Positions 24,812-34,319 are shown, counted from the stretch's first letter. The stretch is DNA of 64,000 nt from Campylobacter concisus (GCF_002913225.1 NZ_PPAW01000015.1:124001-188000); one strand, 5' to 3'. Program-made: numbers and translations. The notes: generated by a model from the sequence alone, not told the origin.

Positions 24812-24991
24812 CTAAATTTTAACTCTCTTTTCTCTTACTTTTTTGATCTTATTTTTAACTAAATGAAATTTTGAAGCTGCAGCCGAGCATAGATCCTTGT
24901 AGGTAACTAAAATTTTTGACTCTTTTTTAGTGCAAATGACTGCAAAAACGCTCTCAAGGTCGATTCTCTCTTTTTGTGTTAAATTTTCCAT
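24812..24991 (-). CDS. Small protein downstream of the XRE regulator, unknown
   Basis: This 59-codon ORF starts with ATG immediately after the stop of the XRE-type gene (TAGATG), so translation is probably coupled. The product is basic, lysine-rich at its C-terminus (KNKIKKVREKRVKI) and has two cysteines. I do not recognise a family and see no membrane segment. The arrangement, an HTH gene followed tightly by a tiny basic protein, resembles small regulator or toxin-antitoxin pairs, but no toxin motif can be named. It lies close to the suspected inversion end. Confidence 0.6.
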   Translation of the reverse strand: MENLTQKERIDLESVFAVICTKKESKILVTYKDLCSAAASKFHLVKNKIKKVREKRVKI

Positions 24992-25237
24992 CTATTTTCC
25001 TAGCAATTTTCTCATCTTATTGACAACAAATAATATTTCATCATCGTCAAGCTCACATAGCAGTTTGCAAACAGCAGCAGCAGCTTGCGGCTTTGAGTTA
25101 CCAAGCCTCCAGTCCTGATATGTCCTCATCGGCACGCCAAGATCCTCTGCCATTTTTGCTTGTGAAATTTTCTTACCGATATTTTTTGCCTCAACTGCAT
25201 TGTGAAGCAAATTAAATATATCACTTGTTTCAATCAT
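24992..25237 (-). CDS. XRE-like helix-turn-helix regulator
   Basis: The 81-residue protein has a helix-turn-helix in its middle (ISQAKMAEDLGVPMRTYQDW, about residues 28-47) typical of XRE/Cro-type DNA-binding proteins, and a C-terminal helical region (DDDEILFVVNKMRKLLGK). The -10 box TATAAT ends only six bases before the ATG and no ribosome site is visible, so the message may be leaderless. The half-site TATACGTT overlaps this -10 box and occurs again as a full palindrome about 110 bases upstream, suggesting autoregulation. It is followed directly by the 59-codon gene. Confidence 0.75.
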   Translation of the reverse strand: MIETSDIFNLLHNAVEAKNIGKKISQAKMAEDLGVPMRTYQDWRLGNSKPQAAAAVCKLLCELDDDEILFVVNKMRKLLGK

Positions 25238-25243
25238 TGAAGA

Positions 25244-25253
25244 ATTATACGTT
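25244..25253 (-). promoter_or_regulatory. -10 box and overlapping half-operator of the XRE gene
   Basis: On the minus strand AACGTATAAT combines a consensus -10 box (TATAAT, 25249-25244) with the half-site AACGTATA. The spacing to the ATG at 25237 would place the transcript start at or next to the initiation codon. Confidence 0.5.
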
Positions 25254-25543
25254 ATTTATCATTAAATATACCTAAAATATTATATAAATAATATAAAATA
25301 GTATATAAATATCAATATTAAGTATTAAATATACTAAAAATTATTTATAATATACGTTAAAACGTATAAAAATCTTTTAAATTTTTGAATAAAATTAGAA
25401 ATTTCGGGTTTTTATGTTGAAGTTAAATTTCTTATTTTGTTTTAAATTTTATTTCTTTTTACGCAAAGCTTATAATATAGGCATTAGAAAAGTTTAGTTA
25501 TATAGGCTAAATATATATAAATAAATTTTTTTAACTTATATAC
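25254..25543. other. AT-rich divergent intergenic region
   Basis: This region between the XRE cassette and the hrcA promoter is extremely AT-rich, with runs of TATA and ATATAAATA. Apart from the palindrome at 25351-25368 I see no gene or RNA. Confidence 0.5.
25351..25368. promoter_or_regulatory. Palindromic operator candidate TATACGTT-aa-AACGTATA
   Basis: A perfect 8-bp inverted repeat with a two-base centre lies in the 370-bp AT-rich region between the XRE gene and hrcA. Its half-site is the one found over the XRE -10 box. It is a good candidate for the binding site of the XRE protein. Confidence 0.5.
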
Positions 25544-25572
25544 TTGACATTGATAAACTAAAGTTGTATAAT
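25544..25572 (+). promoter_or_regulatory. Consensus sigma-70 promoter of hrcA-grpE-dnaK
   Basis: TTGACA (25544-25549) and TATAAT (25567-25572) are separated by exactly 17 bases, both perfect. The CIRCE-like element starts 4 bases after the -10 box. Confidence 0.85.
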
Positions 25573-25576
25573 CCGC

Positions 25577-25603
25577 TTAGCAATTAAAAAGAAAGAGTGC
25601 TAA
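25577..25603 (+). promoter_or_regulatory. CIRCE element (HrcA operator) with degenerate left arm
   Basis: The right arm GAGTGCTAA is perfect and the spacer is the canonical 9 bases, but the left arm reads TTAGCAATT instead of TTAGCACTC (6 of 9). It lies between the promoter and the hrcA start, as expected for HrcA autorepression. Confidence 0.8.
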
Positions 25604-25605
25604 AA

Positions 25606-26400
25606 GTGAGTAAAACAAATAAACGCGATTTGATACTAAATTCTATCATTGAAGCCTATTTGCAGAACAATGCGCCTATTGGCTCAAACGAGCTTGGCTC
25701 TCGCATGAGCGTGGCGATACCAGCATCTACGATACGTGTTTATTTCAAAAAGCTTTCAGATGAGGGTGAGATCACAAAACTTCACATCAGTGGCGGCAGG
25801 ATCCCAACTATTGCTGCGATGAGGAGATATTGGAGCGAAATTTTTGCTGAAAGCGACATAAATTTAGAGATAAATGATCCAAGAAGCTTAAAGATGCTCT
25901 GTGATAAATTTGAGCTTTATTGTATGATTTTTGGCACGATCGATAAGGAGTTGCTAGAAATTTTAAATTTAAATGATAGGTATCTGGTTTTAAATTTTAG
26001 TGGCGATGAGATCGTTATCAAATTTGATGCTAGGATGTATAAATTTTTAAACAACCTTATCGGAGTTAGTTTAGACAAGCTTGAGCTTATCTGCTCTCAA
26101 GTTGGCTTAAGCGAACTAAAAAACAAGATAAGAGAGCTTAAAAGAACTAAAATTTACTTCCAAGAAAATGAAATTTTAGCCTTTGATATGTTTAAGGATA
26201 GACGCTTTAAGATGGTTTTTGACCCAAGTTTTAGCTTGCAGATGGATGAAGAACTTACATTTTCTCCTATGTTTGATGAAAATTACATGGGGCTTAAATT
26301 TAAAGCAAACTACCTTGGTAGCGAGGCGCAGATGATCTGCGCTGGCAGTGTTTATACTGATTATGTGAAATTTATAAATCTAATAAAGGAGGCCGCGTGA
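25606..26400 (+). CDS. hrcA: Heat-inducible transcription repressor HrcA
   Basis: The 264-residue protein has the N-terminal winged-helix of HrcA: PIGSNELGSRMSVAIPAST and the strongly conserved IRVYFKKLSDEGEITKLHIS. The C-terminal part is shorter than in Gram-positive HrcA (about 340 residues), as usual in Campylobacter. I choose the GTG at 25606 giving MSKTNKRDL, which aligns with the C. jejuni start from memory; a GTG three codons upstream lies inside the CIRCE element. HrcA represses the operon through CIRCE until heat shock. The gene overlaps grpE by 4 bases. Confidence 0.92.
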   Translation: MSKTNKRDLILNSIIEAYLQNNAPIGSNELGSRMSVAIPASTIRVYFKKLSDEGEITKLHISGGRIPTIAAMRRYWSEIFAESDINLEINDPRSLKMLCDKFELYCMIFGTIDKELLEILNLNDRYLVLNFSGDEIVIKFDARMYKFLNNLIGVSLDKLELICSQVGLSELKNKIRELKRTKIYFQENEILAFDMFKDRRFKMVFDPSFSLQMDEELTFSPMFDENYMGLKFKANYLGSEAQMICAGSVYTDYVKFINLIKEAA

Positions 26401-26939
26401 GCGAAGAGGTAAAAGAGCAAAATCTGCCTGAGGTCGAGCCTGTGCAAGAGGCAGCTAGCGATAGCGTAAATTTAGACGCACTTGGCGATATCTCAAAAGT
26501 TGAGAAGCTCGAAAAAGAGCTTGGCGAGATCACTGATAAATATTACAGAGCAAATGCTGAGTTTGAAAATATCAAAAAGCGTTATGAAAAAGAGAAAGCA
26601 GACGTTGCAAGCTATGCAAATGAGAAATTTGCAAGGGACTTGCTACCAGTCATCGATGCGCTCGAGATCGCTGCAAATTTTGACCCAGAGGATGATGAAT
26701 TTGCTAAAAAGATCAAAGAGGGCATTTTGATAACGATAAATCAGTTTAAGAAATGTTTTGAAAAGCATGGCGTGAGCGAGATCGCAACTGATGCCGAGTT
26801 TGATCCAAATGTGCATAATGCCGTTTTAAGGGTCGATAGTGAGGAGAAGCAAAGCGGTCAGATCGTGCAAGCTTTACAAAAAGGCTATATGATAAATGGT
26901 AGGGTTTTGCGCCCAGCTATGGTCAGTGTGGCAAACTAA
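26397..26939 (+). CDS. grpE: Nucleotide exchange factor GrpE
   Basis: The 180-residue protein stimulates ADP release from DnaK. It has an acidic N-terminus, a long coiled-coil helix (about 30-90, with YYRANAEFENIKKRYEKEK) and the C-terminal beta domain with VHNAVLRVDSEEK, GYMINGRVLRPAMVSVAN at the end. The start is GTG, overlapping the hrcA stop (GTGA), with AAAGGAGG just upstream. It is the second gene of the heat-shock operon. Confidence 0.95.
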   Translation: MSEEVKEQNLPEVEPVQEAASDSVNLDALGDISKVEKLEKELGEITDKYYRANAEFENIKKRYEKEKADVASYANEKFARDLLPVIDALEIAANFDPEDDEFAKKIKEGILITINQFKKCFEKHGVSEIATDAEFDPNVHNAVLRVDSEEKQSGQIVQALQKGYMINGRVLRPAMVSVAN

Positions 26940-26970
26940 ATTTAAAAAATAAATCTAATAAAGGAAAAAT

Positions 26971-28842
26971 ATGTCAAAAGTTATAGGTATAGACTTAGGT
27001 ACAACAAACTCTTGTGTGAGCGTTTTTGAGCGCGGCGAGAGCAAGGTTATCCCAAACAAAGAGGGTAAAAACACAACTCCATCTGTTGTTGCTTTTACGG
27101 ACAAAGGTGAAATTTTAGTAGGTGATGTTGCAAAACGTCAAGCAGTTACAAACCCTGAAAAAACGATATATTCTATCAAACGTATCATGGGTTTGATGAG
27201 CAATGAAAAAAATGCTGAAGAGGCAAAGGCTCGCTTACCATATCATGTTGTAGATAGAAATGGCGCTTGCGCGGTTGAGATCGCTGGCAAGGTCTATACT
27301 CCGCAAGAAATTTCAGCAAAAATTCTTATCAAACTAAAAGAAGACGCTGAAGCATACCTTGGCGAGAGCGTGACAGACGCGGTTATCACAGTGCCTGCAT
27401 ACTTTAACGATAGCCAAAGAAAGGCTACAAAAGAAGCTGGAACGATCGCTGGTCTAAACGTGCTTCGTATCATCAACGAGCCAACAGCTGCGGCACTTGC
27501 TTATGGTCTTGATAAAAAAGATGCTGAGAAAATTTTAGTTTATGACCTAGGTGGTGGTACATTTGACGTTACAGTGCTTGAAACTGGCGATAACATCGTT
27601 GAAGTTTTGGCAACTGGCGGTAATGCATTCTTAGGTGGTGATGACTTTGATAACAAGATCATCGACTGGCTAGTAAGTGAGTTTAAAAATGAAACTGGTA
27701 TCGATCTAAAAGGCGATATCATGGCACTTCAACGCTTAAAAGAAGCCGCTGAAAATGCTAAAAAAGAGCTAAGCTCAGCTCAAGAGACTGAGATAAATTT
27801 ACCATTTATCACAGCTGATGCGACTGGCCCAAAACACCTTGTCAAAAAGCTAACTCGCGCTAAATTTGAAGGCATGATCGACTCACTTGTGGGCGAGACT
27901 ATCACTAAGATAAATGAAGTCATCAAAGATGCAGGTCTAAGCAAGGGTGACATCAAAGAGGTCGTAATGGTCGGTGGTTCAACTCGTGTGCCACTTGTTC
28001 AAGAAGAGGTTAAAAAGGCATTTGGCAAAGAGCTAAATAAGAGCGTAAATCCAGATGAAGTCGTAGCTATCGGTGCTGCGATCCAAGGTGCGGTTATAAA
28101 AGGCGACGTAAAAGACGTGCTACTTCTTGACGTTACTCCACTTAGCCTTGGTATCGAGACACTTGGCGGCGTGATGACTAAGATCATCGAAAAAGGCACA
28201 ACTATACCAACTAAGAAAAGTCAAGTTTTCTCAACTGCAGAAGATAACCAAAGTGCCGTTACTATCATGGTTTTACAAGGCGAGCGTGAGTTTGCAAGGG
28301 ATAACAAATCACTTGGTAACTTCAACTTAGAGGGTATCCCAGCAGCTCCAAGAGGCGTGCCTCAAATAGAAGTTGAATTTGACATCGACGCAAACGGAAT
28401 TTTAACCGTTTCAGCAAAAGATAAAGCTACTGGCAAAGCCCAAAACATCACTATCTCAGGATCAAGCGGTCTTAGCGAAGATGAGATAAATAGTATGGTA
28501 AAAGATGCTGAGCTTCACAAAGAAGAGGATAAAAAACGCAAAGATGCAGTTGAAGCTAGAAACCAAGCAGACGCGCTTGTTCATCAAACTGAAAAGAGCA
28601 TGAGCGAGCTTGGCGAGAAAGTCCCAGCCGATGATAGAAGCAACATCGAAGCTGCGCTAAATGATCTAAAAGAGGTTCTAAAAGACGAAAACTCTTCAAA
28701 AGAGCAGATCGATGCAAAAGTAGAAGCTCTAAGCAAAGCTAGCCACAAACTTGCAGAAGCTATGTATAAAAAAGATGAAAACGCTGGTGCAAACGGTGGC
28801 AATAAAAAAGACGACGACGTAATAGACGCTGAAGTTGAATAA
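26971..28842 (+). CDS. dnaK: Chaperone DnaK (Hsp70)
   Basis: The 623-residue Hsp70 has the N-terminal phosphate loop [12 protein letters not shown], the second phosphate motif [15 protein letters not shown], the adenosine motif [14 protein letters not shown], the interdomain linker [14 protein letters not shown], and a substrate-binding domain ending in an acidic tail ([10 protein letters not shown]). Length and motifs are normal. It lies 31 bases after grpE with AAAGGAA as ribosome site, and a terminator follows. No dnaJ is adjacent. Confidence 0.98.
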   Translation: MSKVIGIDLGTTNSCVSVFERGESKVIPNKEGKNTTPSVVAFTDKGEILVGDVAKRQAVTNPEKTIYSIKRIMGLMSNEKNAEEAKARLPYHVVDRNGACAVEIAGKVYTPQEISAKILIKLKEDAEAYLGESVTDAVITVPAYFNDSQRKATKEAGTIAGLNVLRIINEPTAAALAYGLDKKDAEKILVYDLGGGTFDVTVLETGDNIVEVLATGGNAFLGGDDFDNKIIDWLVSEFKNETGIDLKGDIMALQRLKEAAENAKKELSSAQETEINLPFITADATGPKHLVKKLTRAKFEGMIDSLVGETITKINEVIKDAGLSKGDIKEVVMVGGSTRVPLVQEEVKKAFGKELNKSVNPDEVVAIGAAIQGAVIKGDVKDVLLLDVTPLSLGIETLGGVMTKIIEKGTTIPTKKSQVFSTAEDNQSAVTIMVLQGEREFARDNKSLGNFNLEGIPAAPRGVPQIEVEFDIDANGILTVSAKDKATGKAQNITISGSSGLSEDEINSMVKDAELHKEEDKKRKDAVEARNQADALVHQTEKSMSELGEKVPADDRSNIEAALNDLKEVLKDENSSKEQIDAKVEALSKASHKLAEAMYKKDENAGANGGNKKDDDVIDAEVE

Positions 28843-28849
28843 GACAAAG

Positions 28850-28877
28850 AGAGCAGGGCACTTGCCTTGCTCTTTTA
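28850..28877 (+). terminator. Terminator after dnaK
   Basis: A GC-rich hairpin AGAGCAGGGCA / TGCCTTGCTCT (one G:T wobble) is followed by TTTT, 7 bases beyond the dnaK stop codon. Confidence 0.75.
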
Positions 28878-28979
28878 GCTTATAAATTTAAACCTATAAA
28901 CACTTTTTAATACACGCTTGCTACATCATCTTGTAAGATGAAAAGTATAAATTTTTAAAATTTAGCCGCGTCTAAAAAT

Positions 28980-29582
28980 TTAAGACCTTCTTACGATCTC
29001 TATCCACCTATCAAGCTCTTGTTTCTCGGCTTTTAGCGTGCTGCCTTCGCCGTGTCCTGGATAAAGTGCGAAGTCGCCCTTTAGATTTTTACATTTTTCT
29101 AAGCTTTCTAGCATCTCATTTTTATCTGAATATGGAAAGTCCCAGCGCCCGATGCTACCTTTAAATAAAAAATCCCCACTAAAGATCGCGTCTTCTATCT
29201 CTATCATCGAGCAACCTGGTGTATGCCCTGGGAAATGGTGAAATTTAAAAGAAAAGTCACCCACCGCAAAGCTCTCATCGCCATCAACTAAAATGTCTGG
29301 CACAAAGGTATTTTTCATATAGCCAAAAATGTCACTCTCACACATAAAAGCATCAAATTTATTGATATAAACTGGGATTTTTAGCTCATTTTTTAGCTCG
29401 CTCACGTCGTAAATATGATCAAAATGTCCATGAGTGCAAAGTATCGCCTTTAAATTTTGTGCATTTTGCAAAACCCACTCTTTTGCGCCGTCGCCTGGAT
29501 CTATCACCAAACTTGAGCCATTTTTGGTAACGATGTAGCAATTTGTCCCAAAATCGCCAAAATTTTTATGCATTACTCTCAT
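28980..29582 (-). CDS. Metallo-beta-lactamase-fold hydrolase (glyoxalase II-like)
   Basis: The 200-residue protein has the metal-binding motif THGHFDHIYD (HXHXDH, about 51-60), a second histidine in FPGHTPGCS, the bridging aspartate in FSGDFLF and the late histidine in YPGHGEGS. This is the short glyoxalase II-like type (GloB/YcbL) that hydrolyses thioesters. It is convergent with dnaK and divergent from nadE; C. jejuni Cj0809c-Cj0810 shows the same pair from memory. Confidence 0.87.
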   Translation of the reverse strand: MRVMHKNFGDFGTNCYIVTKNGSSLVIDPGDGAKEWVLQNAQNLKAILCTHGHFDHIYDVSELKNELKIPVYINKFDAFMCESDIFGYMKNTFVPDILVDGDESFAVGDFSFKFHHFPGHTPGCSMIEIEDAIFSGDFLFKGSIGRWDFPYSDKNEMLESLEKCKNLKGDFALYPGHGEGSTLKAEKQELDRWIEIVRRS

Positions 29583-29702
29583 TTTTTACCTTAAATTTAT
29601 TATTTCTTAAATATTTGCATCTTTTTACTTAAACTTAAAGAAAAATTTTAAATTTAATTAGTATAATTTTTGCAAAAGGAAGCAAATTTAGGCAAAGGGA
29701 CA

Positions 29703-30440
29703 ATGAAGGGGTATCAAAAAATAGAAGAAACCTTAGTTTTTAGCTTAAAAGATAAAACTAAAGGTAAAAAGCTACTATTAGGCGTAAGTGGCGGTATTGA
29801 TTCTGCTGTGGTTGCGACACTTTGTGCTAGAGCAAAACCAGATGAAACTCATGCACTCATCATGCCGACAGCATCATCAAACAGACAAAATATGGATGAC
29901 GCCTTAAATTTATGCGAAAAATTAAACATAAAATACAAGGTTTTATCCATAGAGGGCATTTTAAATGCCTTTTACGAAACGATAGATGCAAATTTAAGCA
30001 ATTTAAGAAAAGGGAATTTAGCAGCTAGAGTTAGAATGAGCTTGCTTTATGATTATTCATCTAGTATAAACGCTCTAGTCATCGGCACAAGCAACAAAAG
30101 TGAGCTTATGCTTGGCTATGGCACGATATTTGGGGACTTGGCATGTGCCATAAACCCTATCGGTGAGCTTTATAAGAGTGAAATTTTTGAATTTGCAAAA
30201 CATCTTGGTGTTGATGAAATTTTTATCAAAAAAGCGCCTTCTGCTGATCTTTGGGATGGGCAAAGTGACGAGGGCGACATAGGTTATAGCTACGCTGTCA
30301 TCGATGAAATTTTACAAAATTTAGAAAATAACAAGGAGCAAGCCATCAAAAAATTTGGATCAAAAGCGGTCTTGGATATAGAAAATAGAGTTGTTTCAAA
30401 CAGGTTTAAACGACAAATGCCGTTGATAGTGAAAATTTAA
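29703..30440 (+). CDS. nadE: NAD synthetase (ammonia-dependent)
   Basis: This 245-residue enzyme amidates nicotinic acid adenine dinucleotide to NAD using ATP and ammonia. The P-loop of the N-type ATP pyrophosphatases is GVSGGIDSAV (about 28-37), followed by ALIMPTASSNRQNMDDAL and VIGTSNKSELMLGYGT. There is no glutaminase domain, so free ammonia is the nitrogen source. I use the ATG at 29703 rather than an in-frame start 11 codons earlier because it gives the family length and has AAAGGG upstream. Confidence 0.94.
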   Translation: MKGYQKIEETLVFSLKDKTKGKKLLLGVSGGIDSAVVATLCARAKPDETHALIMPTASSNRQNMDDALNLCEKLNIKYKVLSIEGILNAFYETIDANLSNLRKGNLAARVRMSLLYDYSSSINALVIGTSNKSELMLGYGTIFGDLACAINPIGELYKSEIFEFAKHLGVDEIFIKKAPSADLWDGQSDEGDIGYSYAVIDEILQNLENNKEQAIKKFGSKAVLDIENRVVSNRFKRQMPLIVKI

Positions 30441-30450
30441 AGGATTAAAG

Positions 30451-31581
30451 ATGAGAGAAATTCCGTTTTACAAACCAACTATCACTGAGCGCGAAAGTGA
30501 GCTTATCGAAGAGGCTTTGCATTCTGAAAATGCCACTGATACAGTTGCTAAATTTGAAGAAAAGCTAAAAGAGTACTTTGGTGCTAAATTTGTTATCACT
30601 ACAAACAACATCGCAGCAGCGCACCATCTAGCGCTAAGTGCGATGGACACAAAGCGCGGCGATAAGGTCATCTGCTCGGTAAATGCCTTCCCTAGCGTGG
30701 CTCAAGCAGTTAGACATTTTGATGCTGAGCCTATATTTGTCGATATCGATGAAGAGGACTTTAACATCAGCCCAGAAGCCCTTGAAAAGGTGCTAAAAGA
30801 GCAAAATCACAAAAAACTAAAGTGTGCTTTCATCTCACACATCGCTGGACAAAGTGCTAAGCTTGATGAGATAAAGGCTATCTGCGAAAAATATGGCATC
30901 GTCGTTTTAGATGATGCAAACCGAGGCATAGGTCTTACATATAACGGCAAAAAGGTTGGTTCAGACTCGTTTTTGTCATGCTTTCAGACAAACTCACGCG
31001 TGCAAAATCCTATCTCAACAGTTGGATTTTTCACAACAAATGACGAAGAGGTCTATAAAAAAGCAAAACTACTTCGTAACTATGCCCTTGTAAATGGTAT
31101 AGATAAATTTGGTAGTTTAAGCTACATCTATGACGTTGTTGATATCGGTTTAAAATATGACATAAACTCGATAAATGCGGCATTTTCTATCGCTCAGCTT
31201 GAAAAGACAGACGAGCTTATAAAACGTAGAAAAAAGATCGCTGAAATTTACGATAAAGAGCTTAAAGAGTGTCACAACATCACAACTCCAGTCAAAAAAC
31301 GCGAGCACATTTACACTCAGTACATCATCAAGATAAATAAAAACCGCGACAGCTTTGCTAGAGAGCTTTTGGAGCGTGGAATTCACACTTCGCTGCACTA
31401 CATACCGATACATTTGCTAAGCTATTATAAAAATAAATATTCGCTTAAAGTAAATGACTTCCCAAATGCTCTAAAGACATATCAACAAGTCTTGTCGCTA
31501 CCTATCTATCATAGTTTGAGCGACGAAGAGGTGCAATACATCTGCAGCACGGTGAAAGAAATTTCTAAATCTCGTGTTTAA
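30451..31581 (+). CDS. DegT/DnrJ/EryC1/StrS-family protein lacking the PLP lysine
   Basis: The 376-residue protein has the fold-type I sugar-aminotransferase sequence pattern: [19 protein letters not shown] at the N-terminus, [31 protein letters not shown] and [20 protein letters not shown]. At the place where active members have the PLP-binding lysine before the glycine pair, this protein reads [18 protein letters not shown], with no lysine. It may be a dehydratase-like member (as ColD, where the lysine is replaced), or have a non-catalytic role. It lies between nadE and lpxK and overlaps lpxK by 8 bases, so it may act on a surface sugar. Substrate unknown. Confidence 0.8.
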   Translation: MREIPFYKPTITERESELIEEALHSENATDTVAKFEEKLKEYFGAKFVITTNNIAAAHHLALSAMDTKRGDKVICSVNAFPSVAQAVRHFDAEPIFVDIDEEDFNISPEALEKVLKEQNHKKLKCAFISHIAGQSAKLDEIKAICEKYGIVVLDDANRGIGLTYNGKKVGSDSFLSCFQTNSRVQNPISTVGFFTTNDEEVYKKAKLLRNYALVNGIDKFGSLSYIYDVVDIGLKYDINSINAAFSIAQLEKTDELIKRRKKIAEIYDKELKECHNITTPVKKREHIYTQYIIKINKNRDSFARELLERGIHTSLHYIPIHLLSYYKNKYSLKVNDFPNALKTYQQVLSLPIYHSLSDEEVQYICSTVKEISKSRV

Positions 31582-32494
31582 GAAATTTAACATCCTTTTA
31601 CACTCTTGGGCGAATGACTACTTCTTTCGCCCAAATTTCTTTCAAATTTTACTAGCATTTTTACTTCTGCCACTAAGTCTTGTCTACGCTTTTGTCGTTA
31701 TTTGCAAGAAATTTATCGCGCAAAAAAAAGAGTTTGGCATAAAGATAATAAGCGTTGGAAACTTAACCCTTGGAGGAAGCGGCAAGACCCCACTTTGCGT
31801 CGCTATCGCTAAAAATTATGAGGGCGCATTTATCGTGCTTAGAGGCTATAAAAGAAAGAGCAAGGGCATGCAGGTAGTCGCTCGAAATGGCGAAATTTTA
31901 CTTGACGTTGCAGCGAGCGGCGATGAAGCGATGATATACGCCACAAGCCTAAAAAACGCAAACGTCATCGTTAGTGAAGATAGAAAAGTAGCTATAAACT
32001 ACGCCAAAAAGCATGGCGCAAAGTATATCTTGCTGGATGATGGATTTTCTAAATTTGATATAGCCAAATTTGACATTTTGGTGCGCCCAAACCCAGAGCC
32101 AAAGCTAAAGCTTTGCCTGCCAAGCGGGGCTTATAGATATCCATTTAGCTTTTATAAATTTGCAAATTTCATCGCACGTGAGGGGCAAACTCACTTTAGA
32201 AAGAGCGAAATTTTAAATAAAAGCGAAAAAATGGTACTAGTAACCGCCATAGCAAACCCAGCCCGCCTTGAAGCATTTTTTAGCGAGTGCGTGGGGCAGG
32301 TCTTTTTCCCTGATCACTACGACTTTTCAAAAGAAGAGCTAAGTGAAATTTTGCAAAGTTACGGTGCCACTTCGCTTTTGATGACGCAAAAGGACTATGT
32401 AAAGGTAAAGGATTTTGGGCTGAGAGTATCGCTTATCACGCTTGAAGTTACGCTAAGCGAGGAGTTTAAAAAGGTTTTGGCGCAGCAAATTTAA
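31574..32494 (+). CDS. lpxK: Tetraacyldisaccharide 4'-kinase LpxK
   Basis: The 306-residue inner-membrane kinase adds the 4' phosphate to lipid A. It has an N-terminal membrane helix (about 20-44), the P-loop [12 protein letters not shown] (about 62-73) and the DDGFSKFD motif with the catalytic aspartates. The likely start is GTG at 31574, overlapping the preceding gene by 8 bases. It is co-transcribed with nadE and the DegT-like gene upstream and cutA downstream. Confidence 0.93.
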   Translation: MFKKFNILLHSWANDYFFRPNFFQILLAFLLLPLSLVYAFVVICKKFIAQKKEFGIKIISVGNLTLGGSGKTPLCVAIAKNYEGAFIVLRGYKRKSKGMQVVARNGEILLDVAASGDEAMIYATSLKNANVIVSEDRKVAINYAKKHGAKYILLDDGFSKFDIAKFDILVRPNPEPKLKLCLPSGAYRYPFSFYKFANFIAREGQTHFRKSEILNKSEKMVLVTAIANPARLEAFFSECVGQVFFPDHYDFSKEELSEILQSYGATSLLMTQKDYVKVKDFGLRVSLITLEVTLSEEFKKVLAQQI

Positions 32495-32544
32495 GCCCAT
32501 TTTGTTATAATGAGCCACTTTTTAAAAGGAAAATTTAGGTCAAA

Positions 32545-32859
32545 ATGAGAATTTTAATCACCTCAGTCGCAAAGAAAAAAGAGGCAAAAAAACTAAGCAA
32601 AAAGCTCGTGAAAAAGGGACTTGCAGCTTGCGTGAGTAGCTTTAGCGCAAAGAGCATTTATCTTTGGCAAGAGAAGCTTTGTGATGAAAAAGAGCAAATT
32701 TTACTCATAAAAACGGACGCAAAATTTAAAAAAGTAGCTAAATTTATAAGAAAGCACCACAGCTACGAAACCCCAGAAATTTTGGCACTTAAGCCAAAAG
32801 AGGTTTTTAAAAAATATGAAAATTGGATAAAAAAATCAACCAAAAAAGGCAAAAAATGA
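32545..32859 (+). CDS. cutA: Divalent-cation tolerance protein CutA
   Basis: The 104-residue protein shows the small trimeric CutA fold: ILITSVAKKKEAKKLSKKLV, GLAACVSSFSAKSIYLWQEKL and the tail SYETPEILAL. Its biochemical role is unclear despite the name. The C-terminus is extended by a lysine-rich tail. It overlaps thrC by 4 bases. Confidence 0.88.
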   Translation: MRILITSVAKKKEAKKLSKKLVKKGLAACVSSFSAKSIYLWQEKLCDEKEQILLIKTDAKFKKVAKFIRKHHSYETPEILALKPKEVFKKYENWIKKSTKKGKK

Positions 32860-34319
32860 GACTAACACCAACTAGAAGCGTAAAAGATGAAAAGGTAAAA
32901 AACGTAAATTTAAGCACAGCCATGCTTAGTCCAAGCTCCGCTCACGGCGGACTTTACGCGCCAAAGAAGTTACCAAAGATAACAAGGGCAAAGTGGCAAG
33001 AGCTCTCAAGCCTAAGCTACGAAAAGCTCGCACTTCACATCATATCGCTATTTAAATTTGATGTGCCAGAGGCGTTTTTCAAAAAAGCTCTTAAGAGATA
33101 TGCAAGCTTTGATGATCCAAAGCACCCAGTCATTTTTAAAAAAATAGATAAAAATTTATACGTAAATGAGCTCTATCACGGCCCAACTAGGGCATTTAAG
33201 GATATGGCGCTTCAGCCTTTTGGCTCGCTGCTTAGCCAGCTAGCAAAGGAAAGGAGCGAAAGATACCTTATCATGTGCGCAACTAGCGGTGACACAGGCC
33301 CTGCGACACTTCAGACTTTTGCAAATGATGAAAATATAAAGGTCGTTTGCCTCTATCCAGATGGCGGCACGAGCGAGGTTCAAAAGCTTCAGATGCAGAC
33401 CATGCAGGGTAAAAATTTAAAGGTTTTTGGCATAAAAGGCGACTTTGACGACGCTCAAAGGGCGCTAAAAACGCTGCTTGCAAATGATAAATTTAAGGCC
33501 GAGCTTAAGAAAAAGCGTCTTAAACTAAGCGCGGCAAACTCGGTAAATTTTGGCAGAATTCTCTTTCAGATCATCTATCACGCCTATGCCTACGCAAATT
33601 TACTAAAGCAAAAGGCACTTAAAGCAAACGAGAGCTTTGACATCATCGTGCCAAGTGGAAATTTCGGCAACGCTCTTGGGGCGTATTACGCTAAAAAAAT
33701 GGGCGCAAAGATCGGCAAGATCAAGATCGCCTCAAACGCAAACAACATCTTGACGCAGTTTTTTACGACCGGCGTTTACGACCTCAGAGACAAAAAGCTG
33801 GTTAAGACAATAAGCCCAGCCATGGACATTTTGATAAGCTCAAACGTCGAGCGCTTGCTATTTTATAAATTTGGTAGCGTTAGAACCAACGAGCTCATGC
33901 AAAGCCTTGCTAAAAATAAATTTTATAAGCTTAGCAAACAAGAGCTTGAAGCGCTACAAGAGGACTTTGAGGCTAGCTGGTGCGATGATAAAGAGTGCGA
34001 GGCATATATCGCAAAGCTCGCAAAGGACGGCTACGCGATTGATCCGCATACGGCTACTTGCTTTAAAATGGTGGAGGCTAGCCGAGTAAGCGTCATCACA
34101 TCGACCGCGCACTGGGTGAAATTTACGCCAAGCATGATCAAAGCGTGCCAGATAAAAGATATAAAAGATGAAAAAGACGCCTTAGCAAAGACCGCTAAAA
34201 TCTTAAATGACAGCGTGCCAAGCTCGATAAACTCGCTATTTAGCGCGAAAATTTTGCATAAAAACATCATAAAAGAGGACGAGATCGAAAAGTGCGTCCT
34301 AGAATGGATCGAGCGATGA
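32856..34319 (+). CDS. thrC: Threonine synthase
   Basis: This 487-residue PLP enzyme converts O-phosphohomoserine to threonine. The PLP lysine lies in GPTRAFKDMALQPFG, and CATSGDTGPATL, LYPDGGTSEVQKLQM, ANSVNFGRI and VPSGNFGNALGAYYAK are the expected phosphate and substrate loops. The length is that of the long (type II-like) bacterial group. The ATG at 32856 overlaps the cutA stop (ATGA); an upstream in-frame start inside cutA is less likely. It overlaps kdsB at its other end. Confidence 0.94.
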   Translation: MRLTPTRSVKDEKVKNVNLSTAMLSPSSAHGGLYAPKKLPKITRAKWQELSSLSYEKLALHIISLFKFDVPEAFFKKALKRYASFDDPKHPVIFKKIDKNLYVNELYHGPTRAFKDMALQPFGSLLSQLAKERSERYLIMCATSGDTGPATLQTFANDENIKVVCLYPDGGTSEVQKLQMQTMQGKNLKVFGIKGDFDDAQRALKTLLANDKFKAELKKKRLKLSAANSVNFGRILFQIIYHAYAYANLLKQKALKANESFDIIVPSGNFGNALGAYYAKKMGAKIGKIKIASNANNILTQFFTTGVYDLRDKKLVKTISPAMDILISSNVERLLFYKFGSVRTNELMQSLAKNKFYKLSKQELEALQEDFEASWCDDKECEAYIAKLAKDGYAIDPHTATCFKMVEASRVSVITSTAHWVKFTPSMIKACQIKDIKDEKDALAKTAKILNDSVPSSINSLFSAKILHKNIIKEDEIEKCVLEWIER

